64,000 nt of DNA from an uncultured Bacteroidales bacterium (GTDB taxonomy: Bacteria > Bacteroidota > Bacteroidia > Bacteroidales > WCHB1-69), in contig ONAB01000003.1 of the NCBI GenBank assembly GCA_900315705.1, forward strand, positions 1 through 64,000. Reading direction: 5' to 3'. The notes under the pieces are model-generated. The model ran no database searches. It was not told where the DNA came from and saw only the letters and a program-made list of their open reading frames with translations. Position numbers and translations under genes: made by a program. Below, in pieces: positions 58,201 to 64,000 of this stretch (positions within the stretch are counted from its first letter, which is position 1; every line of letters starts with the position of its first letter).

Positions 58201-61200
58201 GAGTGATAGGATTGTAGATATTCAAGGTATAGGAACCAGCAGGCAACAAGTCGAAGCTACGGAAGCTGTTGTTACCACGCCAGGTAATACCATTGAGCGT
58301 GTATTCATACTTGGGATCGGTCATATTCAATCTGACAACACCATTGTTTGTACCACAAGTAGTATTCGGGGTAATCGTCATAGAAGGAACCGGAGGAGTG
58401 ATGCGGGCATCGTTGATGACAACCGGACCTGCGGTATAATGACAGTTGAAGTTTGTGGTCACCTCAACATAGTAGGTGTCTTGATACAGATAGTTGAACC
58501 AGAGGTCGCTCTCAAGGGTGTGGTCATAGACGTGGGTCTCGTTACCGCAAGTATCGAGAGAACCATCATCAAGGGTATTGACATGCATAGCCACGTGATA
58601 GGTGTAACCGTCAACAGGATAAACAACGTCAACAGTACCGTGCCAAGGAGCCGTACAATAATCATTGTGCGTGTAAGGAGCAACGGTAAGGACAGAATCA
58701 AGGTAAGAAGCCGGGAGAACGGTGTCGCGAACGACATTGGCAACTGCAATAGCAGCGGTCTCACAACCATGGATGGTGTGGAGGTCGTAAGCATAAGTGC
58801 CATGGGCAACCGTGTCGGCAGTGGTGTAAGGCAGAGCGTGCCATTCAGTCTCACCGTTCAGACGGATGCTGTCAATTTCACCGTTCACAACAGTAATGGT
58901 GATGGAACCATTGGCGTGAGCGTTATCGCAATAATTGTTCGGAGTGGTAGTGACCAAAACGTCAGCGGCAACAGGCTTGTGATAGACAACGAGGTCGATA
59001 TCGTCAGTAGCCTGGCAACCCATAGCATCGGTAACGACAACCACATTGTGACGGTTAGCAGTTTCAGTAGGATTCACATCCAGCGTGTTGGCAGTGGTAG
59101 TGTTATTCCAAACCACAGTGTAAGGAGCAACACCGTCAAGGGTGGTAACGCTCAAAGTGGTGGAGTAAGGATAGCAGCTGCTGTCAACAGTAGCGGAAAT
59201 AGTAGTGGAGATACGCGGCTCGGGGAAGCAAACTCTGATGGTATCATAAGCGGCAGGACCACACTTAGGAGTAACAGTGATGATGACATCCGTATTCACA
59301 CCAATGAGGGAACCGGGAGCAGGGTTTTGAGACACAACAGTGCTATCCATATTCCAACAATCATCAGAAACAGTGGTAGCATTATACAGAGGTCTGTAGT
59401 CCGGAATGCTGATCTTACAGTTCGGGGCATTGATAGCGATAGTGTCCGTAGGCATATTCACGCTCAAAACCGGAGCGTTTCTGTCAATAGCATGGATGGA
59501 GTACTGGGCTTGAGTGATACAACCCATAGTGTTGGTGACCGTAGCAGTAGCCGTATAAACACGGTCACAAATATTCTCGTTCACAGCGATGAAGGAGAAG
59601 GAATTGGTGGAGGTGTAGTCGATAGCCTCACCAGACCAAACATAAGTCAGAGTATGATCATAAGAATACGGGAGGTTGTCGGTAGCCTGTGCTTCGAGCA
59701 GGTAGTGACCGAAGGTCGGGCAAACCTCATAAGGAGCGGCGTGAGGATAATCGTCATTGTTACGATCCTCAACAATGTTCACAGTAGGAACAGGGAAGAA
59801 GTGGATAGCATTGGACGTATCAGAAGCCACACAGCCGTATTTATCGGTAACCGTCATAATGAACTGGGAAGAGGTATAGTAAGAACCACCAACCAGAGCA
59901 TAAACATTAATAATGGTAGGATCTGCAGTGTAGATAATACCAGACTCTTCGGGTTTCGGATCCTGTGACCACTCATATTGATAAGGGCTGAAACCGTTGT
60001 AAATCATCAGAGTGTCGAAGGTGACGGTAACGGTGTCATAGTTACAAACCTCATAGTCAGGAGTGAGGGTGGCACCGTGTGCGATGTTGATAGCGGCAGG
60101 TTTGAAGAGGAGAGCCACAACCGTTCTGGCGGAAGTGTTACCGCACTCGTCGGTGATGGTAGCCTCGATGGTCACCATATCCGTGTTAGCGAAAATGTCA
60201 AGGTTGCCGTCAGCGACCACATTGGTGCTGCCCATATAGAAATGAATGTTGCTGTCAGCGACAGAAGCGTTACAACCAGTGGTGAAAGTATGGCTGGCCT
60301 TCAAAGCAGCAAGGAGAACGCTGCGGGCAGGAAGATTAGCCTTACAATCGTTGTTCAAAGGACGAACAGGAAGCAGGGTGTCAGGAGCACCAACGATGAC
60401 CGGGGTCTGATCATTGACAATCGTGACAGTCTGGGTAAGGACGTTAGACTGGTTGCCGCACTCGTCGGTAACATAATAACTACGGGTGACAACAGTCGTA
60501 CAAGGAGCTTGGGTGGTGTTGACCGTAGCGCTGTAATGAATTTTATTCACATTGCTACAATAGTCATTCGTAACCTTAATAATAGAGGTAGAACCCGTGG
60601 CGCTCACATTGGCCATCGTATAAGGAGTGGTCCATGCAGCAGCGGTGGTGTCACAACCGGAAATTCTGACATTAGCGGAAGAAGCGTTTCTCCAAGCAAT
60701 AGTCAGAGGTTGATGGTCAAGACCAGTCACCGTGAAGGTACGGATGATGGTAGCATGACAACCGTGGCTGGAAGTAGCCGTGGCTTCGACAACATAAGTG
60801 TCAGTCTGATCGCAACCAGGAGCAGTGATGGTGATGTTGGCCGTGTTGGTGTTCATATTCACACCATTCTTCTTCCAGACATAAGACCAAGTGACGTTGG
60901 TACCGACACCCGTCGTAGCATTCGTATTGGTCACTTTCACATTGCTGTGCAGCGTGTTGGTGGAATGCGGACAAGGAGTAAGGACGGTATCCTCAGGATT
61001 GTAAGCCAACACAGGAGTAGCCCAGAACTGGAAGGTAACAGTCACACCATTGTCAGAATAGGTGCCCGTAGAAGGAGCGTAAGAGAAAGCCGTCAACTTC
61101 ACTGTCTTGTTAACGTTGTTTTGGTAGATGTCGTGAAGGTTAACGGTGTAGGAATTGGTCGTAGCCACAGGGGTGCCGGTAGCAGTGGTACCCGTGAACC

Positions 61201-62656
61201 AATGAATCTCTTGAGCGCAGTTGTTGATAGTCGTATTGTTCAGCTTGGCTTTGATCACCTGAATGGAGCTCGGGGTGATTTCCTCATTACAATATGTATA
61301 TTGTGCGGAGGTGTTGTCAAGAACCGGAGGTATGATCGGGAGCACCGTCACAGTGAACGTGTCGGTGTAACCAGTACAGGAAATGTCAACACCAGGGATA
61401 GTATCATAAGTGTTCACCTGATACACATAATAAGTAGTAGTACCCACAACTCCCACATTAGGCAGAGCGGGGGTAGTGGTGAAATCACCAGTATTACCCT
61501 TTCTCCAGTATCTCTGATAGCTCAACAAACCCGGAGCGTCGGTATGGACAGCGGGAGCGAGGGATTCAATGTTGGCAACGGTAAGGGGCTCGTTTCTGCA
61601 AATGATAGTGTCGTGTGCAACGATGTCAGGAGTGATGCGAGTTTGGAAGTCGAGCAAATCGATAGAATCTACTTGCCAGTGGCCGCAGGTATAAGTGCCG
61701 AAAAGCACATTGTACATACCGGTCTGGGAGTACATAGCTTGAGGAGAACCATACAGATACTGATCGCGTTCGCAAATAACTTTCTGGGAATTGGTGTTCA
61801 CAAGGTAGTGGATAGAGTCTTGGGCCAGAAGGGCGCCGCAGCAGCTCTGGTGACCGCCGATGACACCGTCTTGGGCGTCACTGCTCCAGATATTGAACTC
61901 AGAACCATTGGTACGCTCGCGCAGACCAACGACTAAAGAGTAGTTACCAACTTGTTTCCAACGGAGACCGATGCGGGTCTCAGCATTAGCGAAGAAATCC
62001 AGGTAGAAGAAATCGAGATGATAAGCGTGGGCCAGATTGACGTGGCCTTGAGCGGAGAAACCATAGTCGGCATAAGGATAGGTCGCGTCAACAACCATAG
62101 AACCGGGATAACCGCCGACGCAGTTGTTCGCCACTTGGTGACAAACACCATTACCATAAACCGGACCGCCTAACCAGCGGTTGTGGGCCGGGGTGGCATT
62201 TATGTCATCCGTGTTGGCGAGTTGGGTGAATTTGGTGTAGATGAACACATCCACGTAATCGGACAAATCAGCATCCTGTATGAGCTGACCATTGTTGTAC
62301 AACTTCCATTCCAGAGACACTTTCGTGTTGCCGGGGAGATTGCACGTGTTGTCAAATCTCACACGATACCAGTCCGTACGGTCACCGATGATCTGGTTGG
62401 TGGAACCGTTGGTCACGCTGATGTGGTTGACCGCATCAACACGGGACATCGTGTTGTAGAGCACGAGAGGATTCCCGTGGCCCGGAAGAAGTGCTGAATC
62501 GCCAGGAGTGATCCCCAAGTTGGAGATGTCCTGAACAGTGTCTGGCTGCATGTTCTCCAACCAGAAACAGCAATTCGTTGTCACCTGTGACTTGGCAGTA
62601 AACCCTGCCAGAACAAGCAACATGCTTAAAAAGCAAATCGATAATAGTTTTTTCAT
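52238..62656 (-). CDS. Giant T9SS-exported repeat protein (putative adhesin)
   Basis: 3472 residues in one frame. Signal peptide MKKLLSICFLSMLLVLAGFTAKSQ. N-terminal about 25-330 is a unique beta-rich domain (CCFWLENMQPD...CCGALLAQDS). About 330-900: Ig/HYR-like domains. About 900-2200: many SprB-type repeats with the pattern YSIDGGATYQTDNVFTGVAVGDYTVIIRDT and cysteine-containing C-x-D-TTPNQFC spacers. About 2450-2967: six putative-Ig repeats of 80-90 residues with CLGDAITDI, TLPxGL, G(T/S)PxxxGT and NDTVKLT. About 3385-3472: T9SS type A sorting domain (FVYPNPTNSIVNARI...LTPGVYFIQVKGENTTLSKKLVISK). SprB-like proteins of gliding Bacteroidota are mobile adhesins, but gliding genes are not visible here. 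Next to a PorE-like gene. Codon use is less GC-biased than nearby genes. Confidence 0.9.
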   Translation of the reverse strand: MKKLLSICFLSMLLVLAGFTAKSQVTTNCCFWLENMQPDTVQDISNLGITPGDSALLPGHGNPLVLYNTMSRVDAVNHISVTNGSTNQIIGDRTDWYRVRFDNTCNLPGNTKVSLEWKLYNNGQLIQDADLSDYVDVFIYTKFTQLANTDDINATPAHNRWLGGPVYGNGVCHQVANNCVGGYPGSMVVDATYPYADYGFSAQGHVNLAHAYHLDFFYLDFFANAETRIGLRWKQVGNYSLVVGLRERTNGSEFNIWSSDAQDGVIGGHQSCCGALLAQDSIHYLVNTNSQKVICERDQYLYGSPQAMYSQTGMYNVLFGTYTCGHWQVDSIDLLDFQTRITPDIVAHDTIICRNEPLTVANIESLAPAVHTDAPGLLSYQRYWRKGNTGDFTTTPALPNVGVVGTTTYYVYQVNTYDTIPGVDISCTGYTDTFTVTVLPIIPPVLDNTSAQYTYCNEEITPSSIQVIKAKLNNTTINNCAQEIHWFTGTTATGTPVATTNSYTVNLHDIYQNNVNKTVKLTAFSYAPSTGTYSDNGVTVTFQFWATPVLAYNPEDTVLTPCPHSTNTLHSNVKVTNTNATTGVGTNVTWSYVWKKNGVNMNTNTANITITAPGCDQTDTYVVEATATSSHGCHATIIRTFTVTGLDHQPLTIAWRNASSANVRISGCDTTAAAWTTPYTMANVSATGSTSIIKVTNDYCSNVNKIHYSATVNTTQAPCTTVVTRSYYVTDECGNQSNVLTQTVTIVNDQTPVIVGAPDTLLPVRPLNNDCKANLPARSVLLAALKASHTFTTGCNASVADSNIHFYMGSTNVVADGNLDIFANTDMVTIEATITDECGNTSARTVVALLFKPAAINIAHGATLTPDYEVCNYDTVTVTFDTLMIYNGFSPYQYEWSQDPKPEESGIIYTADPTIINVYALVGGSYYTSSQFIMTVTDKYGCVASDTSNAIHFFPVPTVNIVEDRNNDDYPHAAPYEVCPTFGHYLLEAQATDNLPYSYDHTLTYVWSGEAIDYTSTNSFSFIAVNENICDRVYTATATVTNTMGCITQAQYSIHAIDRNAPVLSVNMPTDTIAINAPNCKISIPDYRPLYNATTVSDDCWNMDSTVVSQNPAPGSLIGVNTDVIITVTPKCGPAAYDTIRVCFPEPRISTTISATVDSSCYPYSTTLSVTTLDGVAPYTVVWNNTTTANTLDVNPTETANRHNVVVVTDAMGCQATDDIDLVVYHKPVAADVLVTTTPNNYCDNAHANGSITITVVNGEIDSIRLNGETEWHALPYTTADTVAHGTYAYDLHTIHGCETAAIAVANVVRDTVLPASYLDSVLTVAPYTHNDYCTAPWHGTVDVVYPVDGYTYHVAMHVNTLDDGSLDTCGNETHVYDHTLESDLWFNYLYQDTYYVEVTTNFNCHYTAGPVVINDARITPPVPSMTITPNTTCGTNNGVVRLNMTDPKYEYTLNGITWRGNNSFRSFDLLPAGSYTLNIYNPITRCEINDTIVVPDSSAAPVFANNEVVANHRTNCTVANGSIAITPVAGFTYTVTDTLGNEIAAADYNKLTEGSYTVRKFDNTTHCYRDTTVVIEMRKPVFPFTLAITPDLDCNDTIGTGTITVTSAAALYTLVNAAGDTMPSFTNLNTGNYTVYVYNAATQCTYQKDTTVATDFTYPSIVYTSTANFHCDSMKNGAIIGLDTATNVNYSSFTYFVNGVEVGSTITGLDNGTYSVYAMTNYHCATTPQNVTVLDSAFFPMDFTIVPNSTCVWTLTKPGNGQIRINKPQGTQYQYVFTYLDHTHYGYDVDHFEPIDYTKYTLMDGHYAVTITDTTTGCIQHDTVFVPFIPTPVTIDSVVSTPDYSCKAGLALGTITVTAHSSAASAILSYSIDGGATYQTDNVFTGVAVGDYTVIIRDTVNNCVYDSLPGRFINVPHIPYDLTYDIDTTPNQFCYSTLYNGTITINNIVNANPNPTSYLYSIDGGATYVATNVFTGLDAGSYAVVVKDTFTDCTYPGTAVIRLDNNQAPDVVINGPARICKNAEGTLEAIVTPKLADDTVFTYVWYNDCPAGVILSTADTCDILTDMVHCCTYTVEVTSVLTGCKAIQTLYVCVDSLPVVHFVVNGSAWTTRDPNNFFNCENEAITIGVVPTGLVSHVWTNGVNTTAAEFVVPAYDIAANTTKSFCVTVTDSNGCSTTDAINVISKPIFRDTVRIDACGTYTYTYYAGGDTTVVAPVSGSEVYEILDIYTAVNGCDSFMVYYITVSANPTLSGVITLDPSYCDGEIILASGDGFTYENATQHGWRIVAAGTTINKNNALTAGTPFNINNPVREDMNGMAIYPYCANGCDTLYRDPMRLTVTNVPTLAAAATMANDTICAGSTPTVPTLTAANVNWHGTTTGNECKIEYKDVTATTWAEWVAGTGLAAGEYAFRFVAKNDCSDPAFLTLDTMGVFVVGTVDVAIDKPKQSICFGQPIETITITTTNALAMVAGDVVFTPATSGLTFDPAAQTITGTPSAVGTIAIAITANTNVVGSPCPSMTINDTITVKDTTTLTVSPLTQNICLGDAITDIVITSTNATVTTSTLPTGLAFSAADGKITGTPEASGTFTITITAANVNGCGDKSATVQIEVYDTVSLTTTSPLNQEFCLGAAMTDINLTIANGTVTTSTLPAGLTLSGSGTSYKISGTPEAADTIRITIYGTNTPNCRNKELNAVIIVNDTVKLTVDPLYDTVCLGNPTKDFIVTVEHAEITYAADAALGATASTLNDTIHALPTNFGTYNITVTASSPASQTVACLAKNATIEVVVNDTVKLAVAPEKDTICLGDAITPIAIDAENAIVTTSTLPDGLTFANDTIKGSPIAAGTFVVTVTATSDKTPACDTKTMNVTIVVNDTVKLTAVNPALLNQVVCRLDTIDTIAFNVENATLDVDGTLPAGYGFDATTNKLYGIPENMNIKGDTINLTATSTAVPSCGTKTIQAVIRVNDKPTITSPISGGKLDVCEGVAFTQPAGMTVDTNGLPTDTIWNLAPETTAYDWTTIATAAMDGSKLYFIATNACGADTLDTVVTVYPLPVPAIASDAYICLDGSATMTETSSYVYKSYTWTDAAGTVVSSAKNYTFNAAPLGLTADSIFTFTLTVVDSNNCTSVTADNVTTDDYVFAADDVVSIMASDRPRFIFKSATGTETHTITAETTDSKTDYSWMIANPCGIPEGKRVFVTFDIFRNDTIVPMLGIGNYIQAIGTGTSQYVITDNYNMLMPDGTTVKNLVSQFNYGQSDPTTASSNHFPKGVGNTTIPLSSKYDYFFLHYLTNNPINRTVNQFLQPGEYEIHYNLVMMNTYYNDYAYMYYNLDSTASLTLGGTEFFNETSYDTLATDVFNINVTGSSTVSSGGFSLITTGTTGINDVESNNASMFVYPNPTNSIVNARINGVTGETSINVVNIAGQVVAKDNVTLDGSEYIYSREVRNLTPGVYFIQVKGENTTLSKKLVISK

Positions 62657-62762
62657 ACTGTTACTTTTAAATTGTTATTGATTATATTATTTCTTTTTTT
62701 CTCTTATCAGTCTGTCTTAAAAGATTATACACTATTATACATTTCACTAAAATTTCAACTTG

Positions 62763-62770
62763 CAAAAATA
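62763..62770 (-). promoter_or_regulatory. -7 element for the giant gene
   Basis: Minus strand TATTTTTG, giving a leader of about 100 bases before the start at 62656. Confidence 0.6.
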
Positions 62771-63145
62771 CATTTTTTTTTTACACTTTACCCTTTCCCA
62801 TCATTTTTTTTATTTTTTTTTCTGGGGAAGGTCGCAAATTGAAGCTTTTTTTAGTGGTTTCCACTCTTTATATTTACCTAATTTTATTTATATATGCCTA
62901 TTTATCAATTATTTACATTAAATTTCCTCTTGACAATTTATCAACAAGGGTGTTTGAATTTTTATACTATCCCGCCAAAAATAAGTTACAAAAAAAACTC
63001 CTCCCCCCCCAACAACACCCCCATAGTACAAAAAAGTCCCGCCAAAATAGCGGAACTTACTTCTATACATATATGTATATATATACAATTTGTCATTAGT
63101 CTCCGATCTCAAGTCTTAAATCTTAAGTCTCGAGTCCGAGCTCAG
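62771..63145. other. AT-rich intergenic region with one terminator
   Basis: Homopolymer T and A tracts and a C-rich run (about 63002-63022) dominate; no credible gene. It contains the terminator at 63030-63058 and, at 63110-63135, a TCTCAAGTCTTAAATCTTAAG-like low-complexity spacer. Confidence 0.6.
63030..63058 (-). terminator. Rho-independent terminator after the OmpA-like gene
   Basis: Minus strand AAGTTCCGC-TATTTTG-GCGGGACTT followed by TTTT: 9 pairs with one G-U. Confidence 0.82.
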
Positions 63146-64000
63146 CTACCGCACAATCTTGAACTCCGTCCGGCGGTTAGCCGCCCTACCCTCCTCCGTG
63201 CCATTATCGGCTATGGGCTGGCGCTTGCCATAACCGTGATAACTCAACCGTGCGCTGTCGATGCCGTGTTGGACGATATAGTCATATACTGCCTTGGCAC
63301 GGTTCTGCGAAAGCCGGTCATTATACTCGTCACTGCCCTGGTCATCCGTGTGGCCGCCAATCTCAATATTCACTTGGTTGTGTTGTAGGTAGTCCACCAA
63401 CCGATCCAGTTCCTCAAACGACTCTGGCTTCAAGTCGCTGCGGTCAAAGTCAAAGAAGATGTTCTTCAACACCACAACCGTGCCCACTTCCGCTTGCTGC
63501 AATTGAATGTCCTTCAAGTAAGGCTGCAAAGAGGTGTAGGATTTCTCGACCTGGAAGTTCTCGGAATAGAAGGGGTAACCCTTCGCCGAAACGTTCAGCA
63601 AAACATTGCTGCCCGTCTGGATACAGGCCAGGTACTCGCCCGTCTGCACATCCGACTTGGCCGTGTACAACGGTTGACGCGTCATCAGGTCCACCATCTC
63701 AAGTGAAGCCTCCACCGGCAAACCCGTTTCCTTGTCGGTCACCCTTCCCTTCACATAAGTAACAGGGTTCGGACGAAGGTTGTCGTCCAAGACAAAACTA
63801 TAAAGGTCCAATCCGCCATATCCTCCATCTTTGTCGGAGGCCATATAGGCCATTGTACCCGCAGCATTGATGAAGATATTGATCTCATCGGCGGCGGTAT
63901 TGATGGGATAGCCCAGATTCTGGGGCTCACTCCAAGTGCCGTCCGGCTGAAGCGTGGAATAGTAGAGGTCATAGCCACCCATACCCACGCGACCATTGGA
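63146..64000 (-). CDS. PorE-like OmpA-family protein (5' part outside window)
   Basis: 284 codons visible; the frame stays open to the window edge (SNGRVGMGG precedes the first possible internal start). From the N-terminal side: PD40-type beta-propeller repeats (GGYDLYYS, GGLDLYSF), a carboxypeptidase-regulatory-like domain (VKGRVTDKETGLPVEASLEMVDL), and an OmpA peptidoglycan-binding domain (FFDFDRSDLKPES...GGHTDDQGSDEYNDRLSQNRAKAVYDYI, Asp and Arg of the DAP-binding site present). This order matches PorE, a periplasmic T9SS anchor of Porphyromonas, which also has TPRs at its N-terminus; that part is not visible here. Other Bacteroidota OmpA proteins share the architecture, so PorE itself is a suggestion. 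Confidence 0.85.
   Translation of the reverse strand, partial: SNGRVGMGGYDLYYSTLQPDGTWSEPQNLGYPINTAADEINIFINAAGTMAYMASDKDGGYGGLDLYSFVLDDNLRPNPVTYVKGRVTDKETGLPVEASLEMVDLMTRQPLYTAKSDVQTGEYLACIQTGSNVLLNVSAKGYPFYSENFQVEKSYTSLQPYLKDIQLQQAEVGTVVVLKNIFFDFDRSDLKPESFEELDRLVDYLQHNQVNIEIGGHTDDQGSDEYNDRLSQNRAKAVYDYIVQHGIDSARLSYHGYGKRQPIADNGTEEGRAANRRTEFKIVR

Noticed and set aside
53153-61936. Several plus-strand frames of 300-960 codons opposite the giant gene
   Set aside because: They mirror its Thr/Val/Asp-rich repeats and give Ser/Asn/Arg-rich sequence with no domain; the minus-strand frame is unbroken with signal peptide and sorting domain.

Overview
This window comes from the chromosome of a Bacteroidota bacterium, most likely of the order Bacteroidales. 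Evidence for this: many promoter-like TAnnTTTG -7 elements upstream of genes, few clear Shine-Dalgarno sites, type IX secretion (T9SS) C-terminal sorting domains on two proteins, a PorE-like OmpA protein, an S46 peptidase, an AbiE module and Bacteroidota-style rpoB/rpoC. Protein content (S46 acidic-residue dipeptidyl peptidase, secreted M1 aminopeptidase, D-Ala-D-Ala dipeptidase, glutamate dehydrogenase, a PLP Cys/Met enzyme) suggests an organism that uses peptides and amino acids. That lifestyle is an inference.

Layout. 1-6.7 kb is an AT-rich accessory region. It holds a frameshifted and an intact copy of a HExxH putative metallopeptidase around an unknown gene, an AbiEi/AbiEii toxin-antitoxin pair bracketed by two 84-bp GC-rich direct repeats, a MATE exporter, and an ORF6N protein carrying two palindromes inside its reading frame. 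6.8-10.1 kb holds glutamate dehydrogenase, a flippase and a membrane-tethered AraC-type protein. 10.2-18.3 kb is an inorganic anion cluster: a Pst-type ABC transporter (SCAB) runs directly into cysD-cysN-cysH (sulfate activation and APS reduction), and a divergent OprP/OprO-type porin lies on the other side of a shared regulatory region.

18.3-24.4 kb holds an acyltransferase, an S46 peptidase, a VanX-like lipoprotein, and then a dense repeat island: seven roughly 95-bp tandem units and an IS200-like (Y1/HUH) transposase flanked by inverted hairpins, with a roughly 215-bp arm duplicated at both ends. 24.4-37.8 kb is mixed: a lipoprotein, tRNA-Leu(UAG), a T9SS M1 aminopeptidase, a PLP enzyme, a thioredoxin-hydrolase fusion, a decayed CDF transporter, a double beta-helix/FISUMP surface protein and an ABC-F ATPase.

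37.8-49.5 kb is the conserved secE-nusG-rplK-rplA-rplJ-rplL-rpoB-rpoC operon followed by a DUF3467 gene, all on the minus strand. There is a strong hairpin between rplL and rpoB and a terminator after DUF3467. The 250-bp gap upstream of secE holds a cluster of DnaA-box-like 9-mers in place of the usual tuf/tRNA-Trp. 49.7-64 kb holds trmB, an MsbA-like ABC exporter, a 3472-residue T9SS-exported repeat protein, and the 3' part of a PorE-like OmpA protein cut by the window edge.

All coordinates were read by eye from the sequence. Family names rest on motif recognition and not on a database search.
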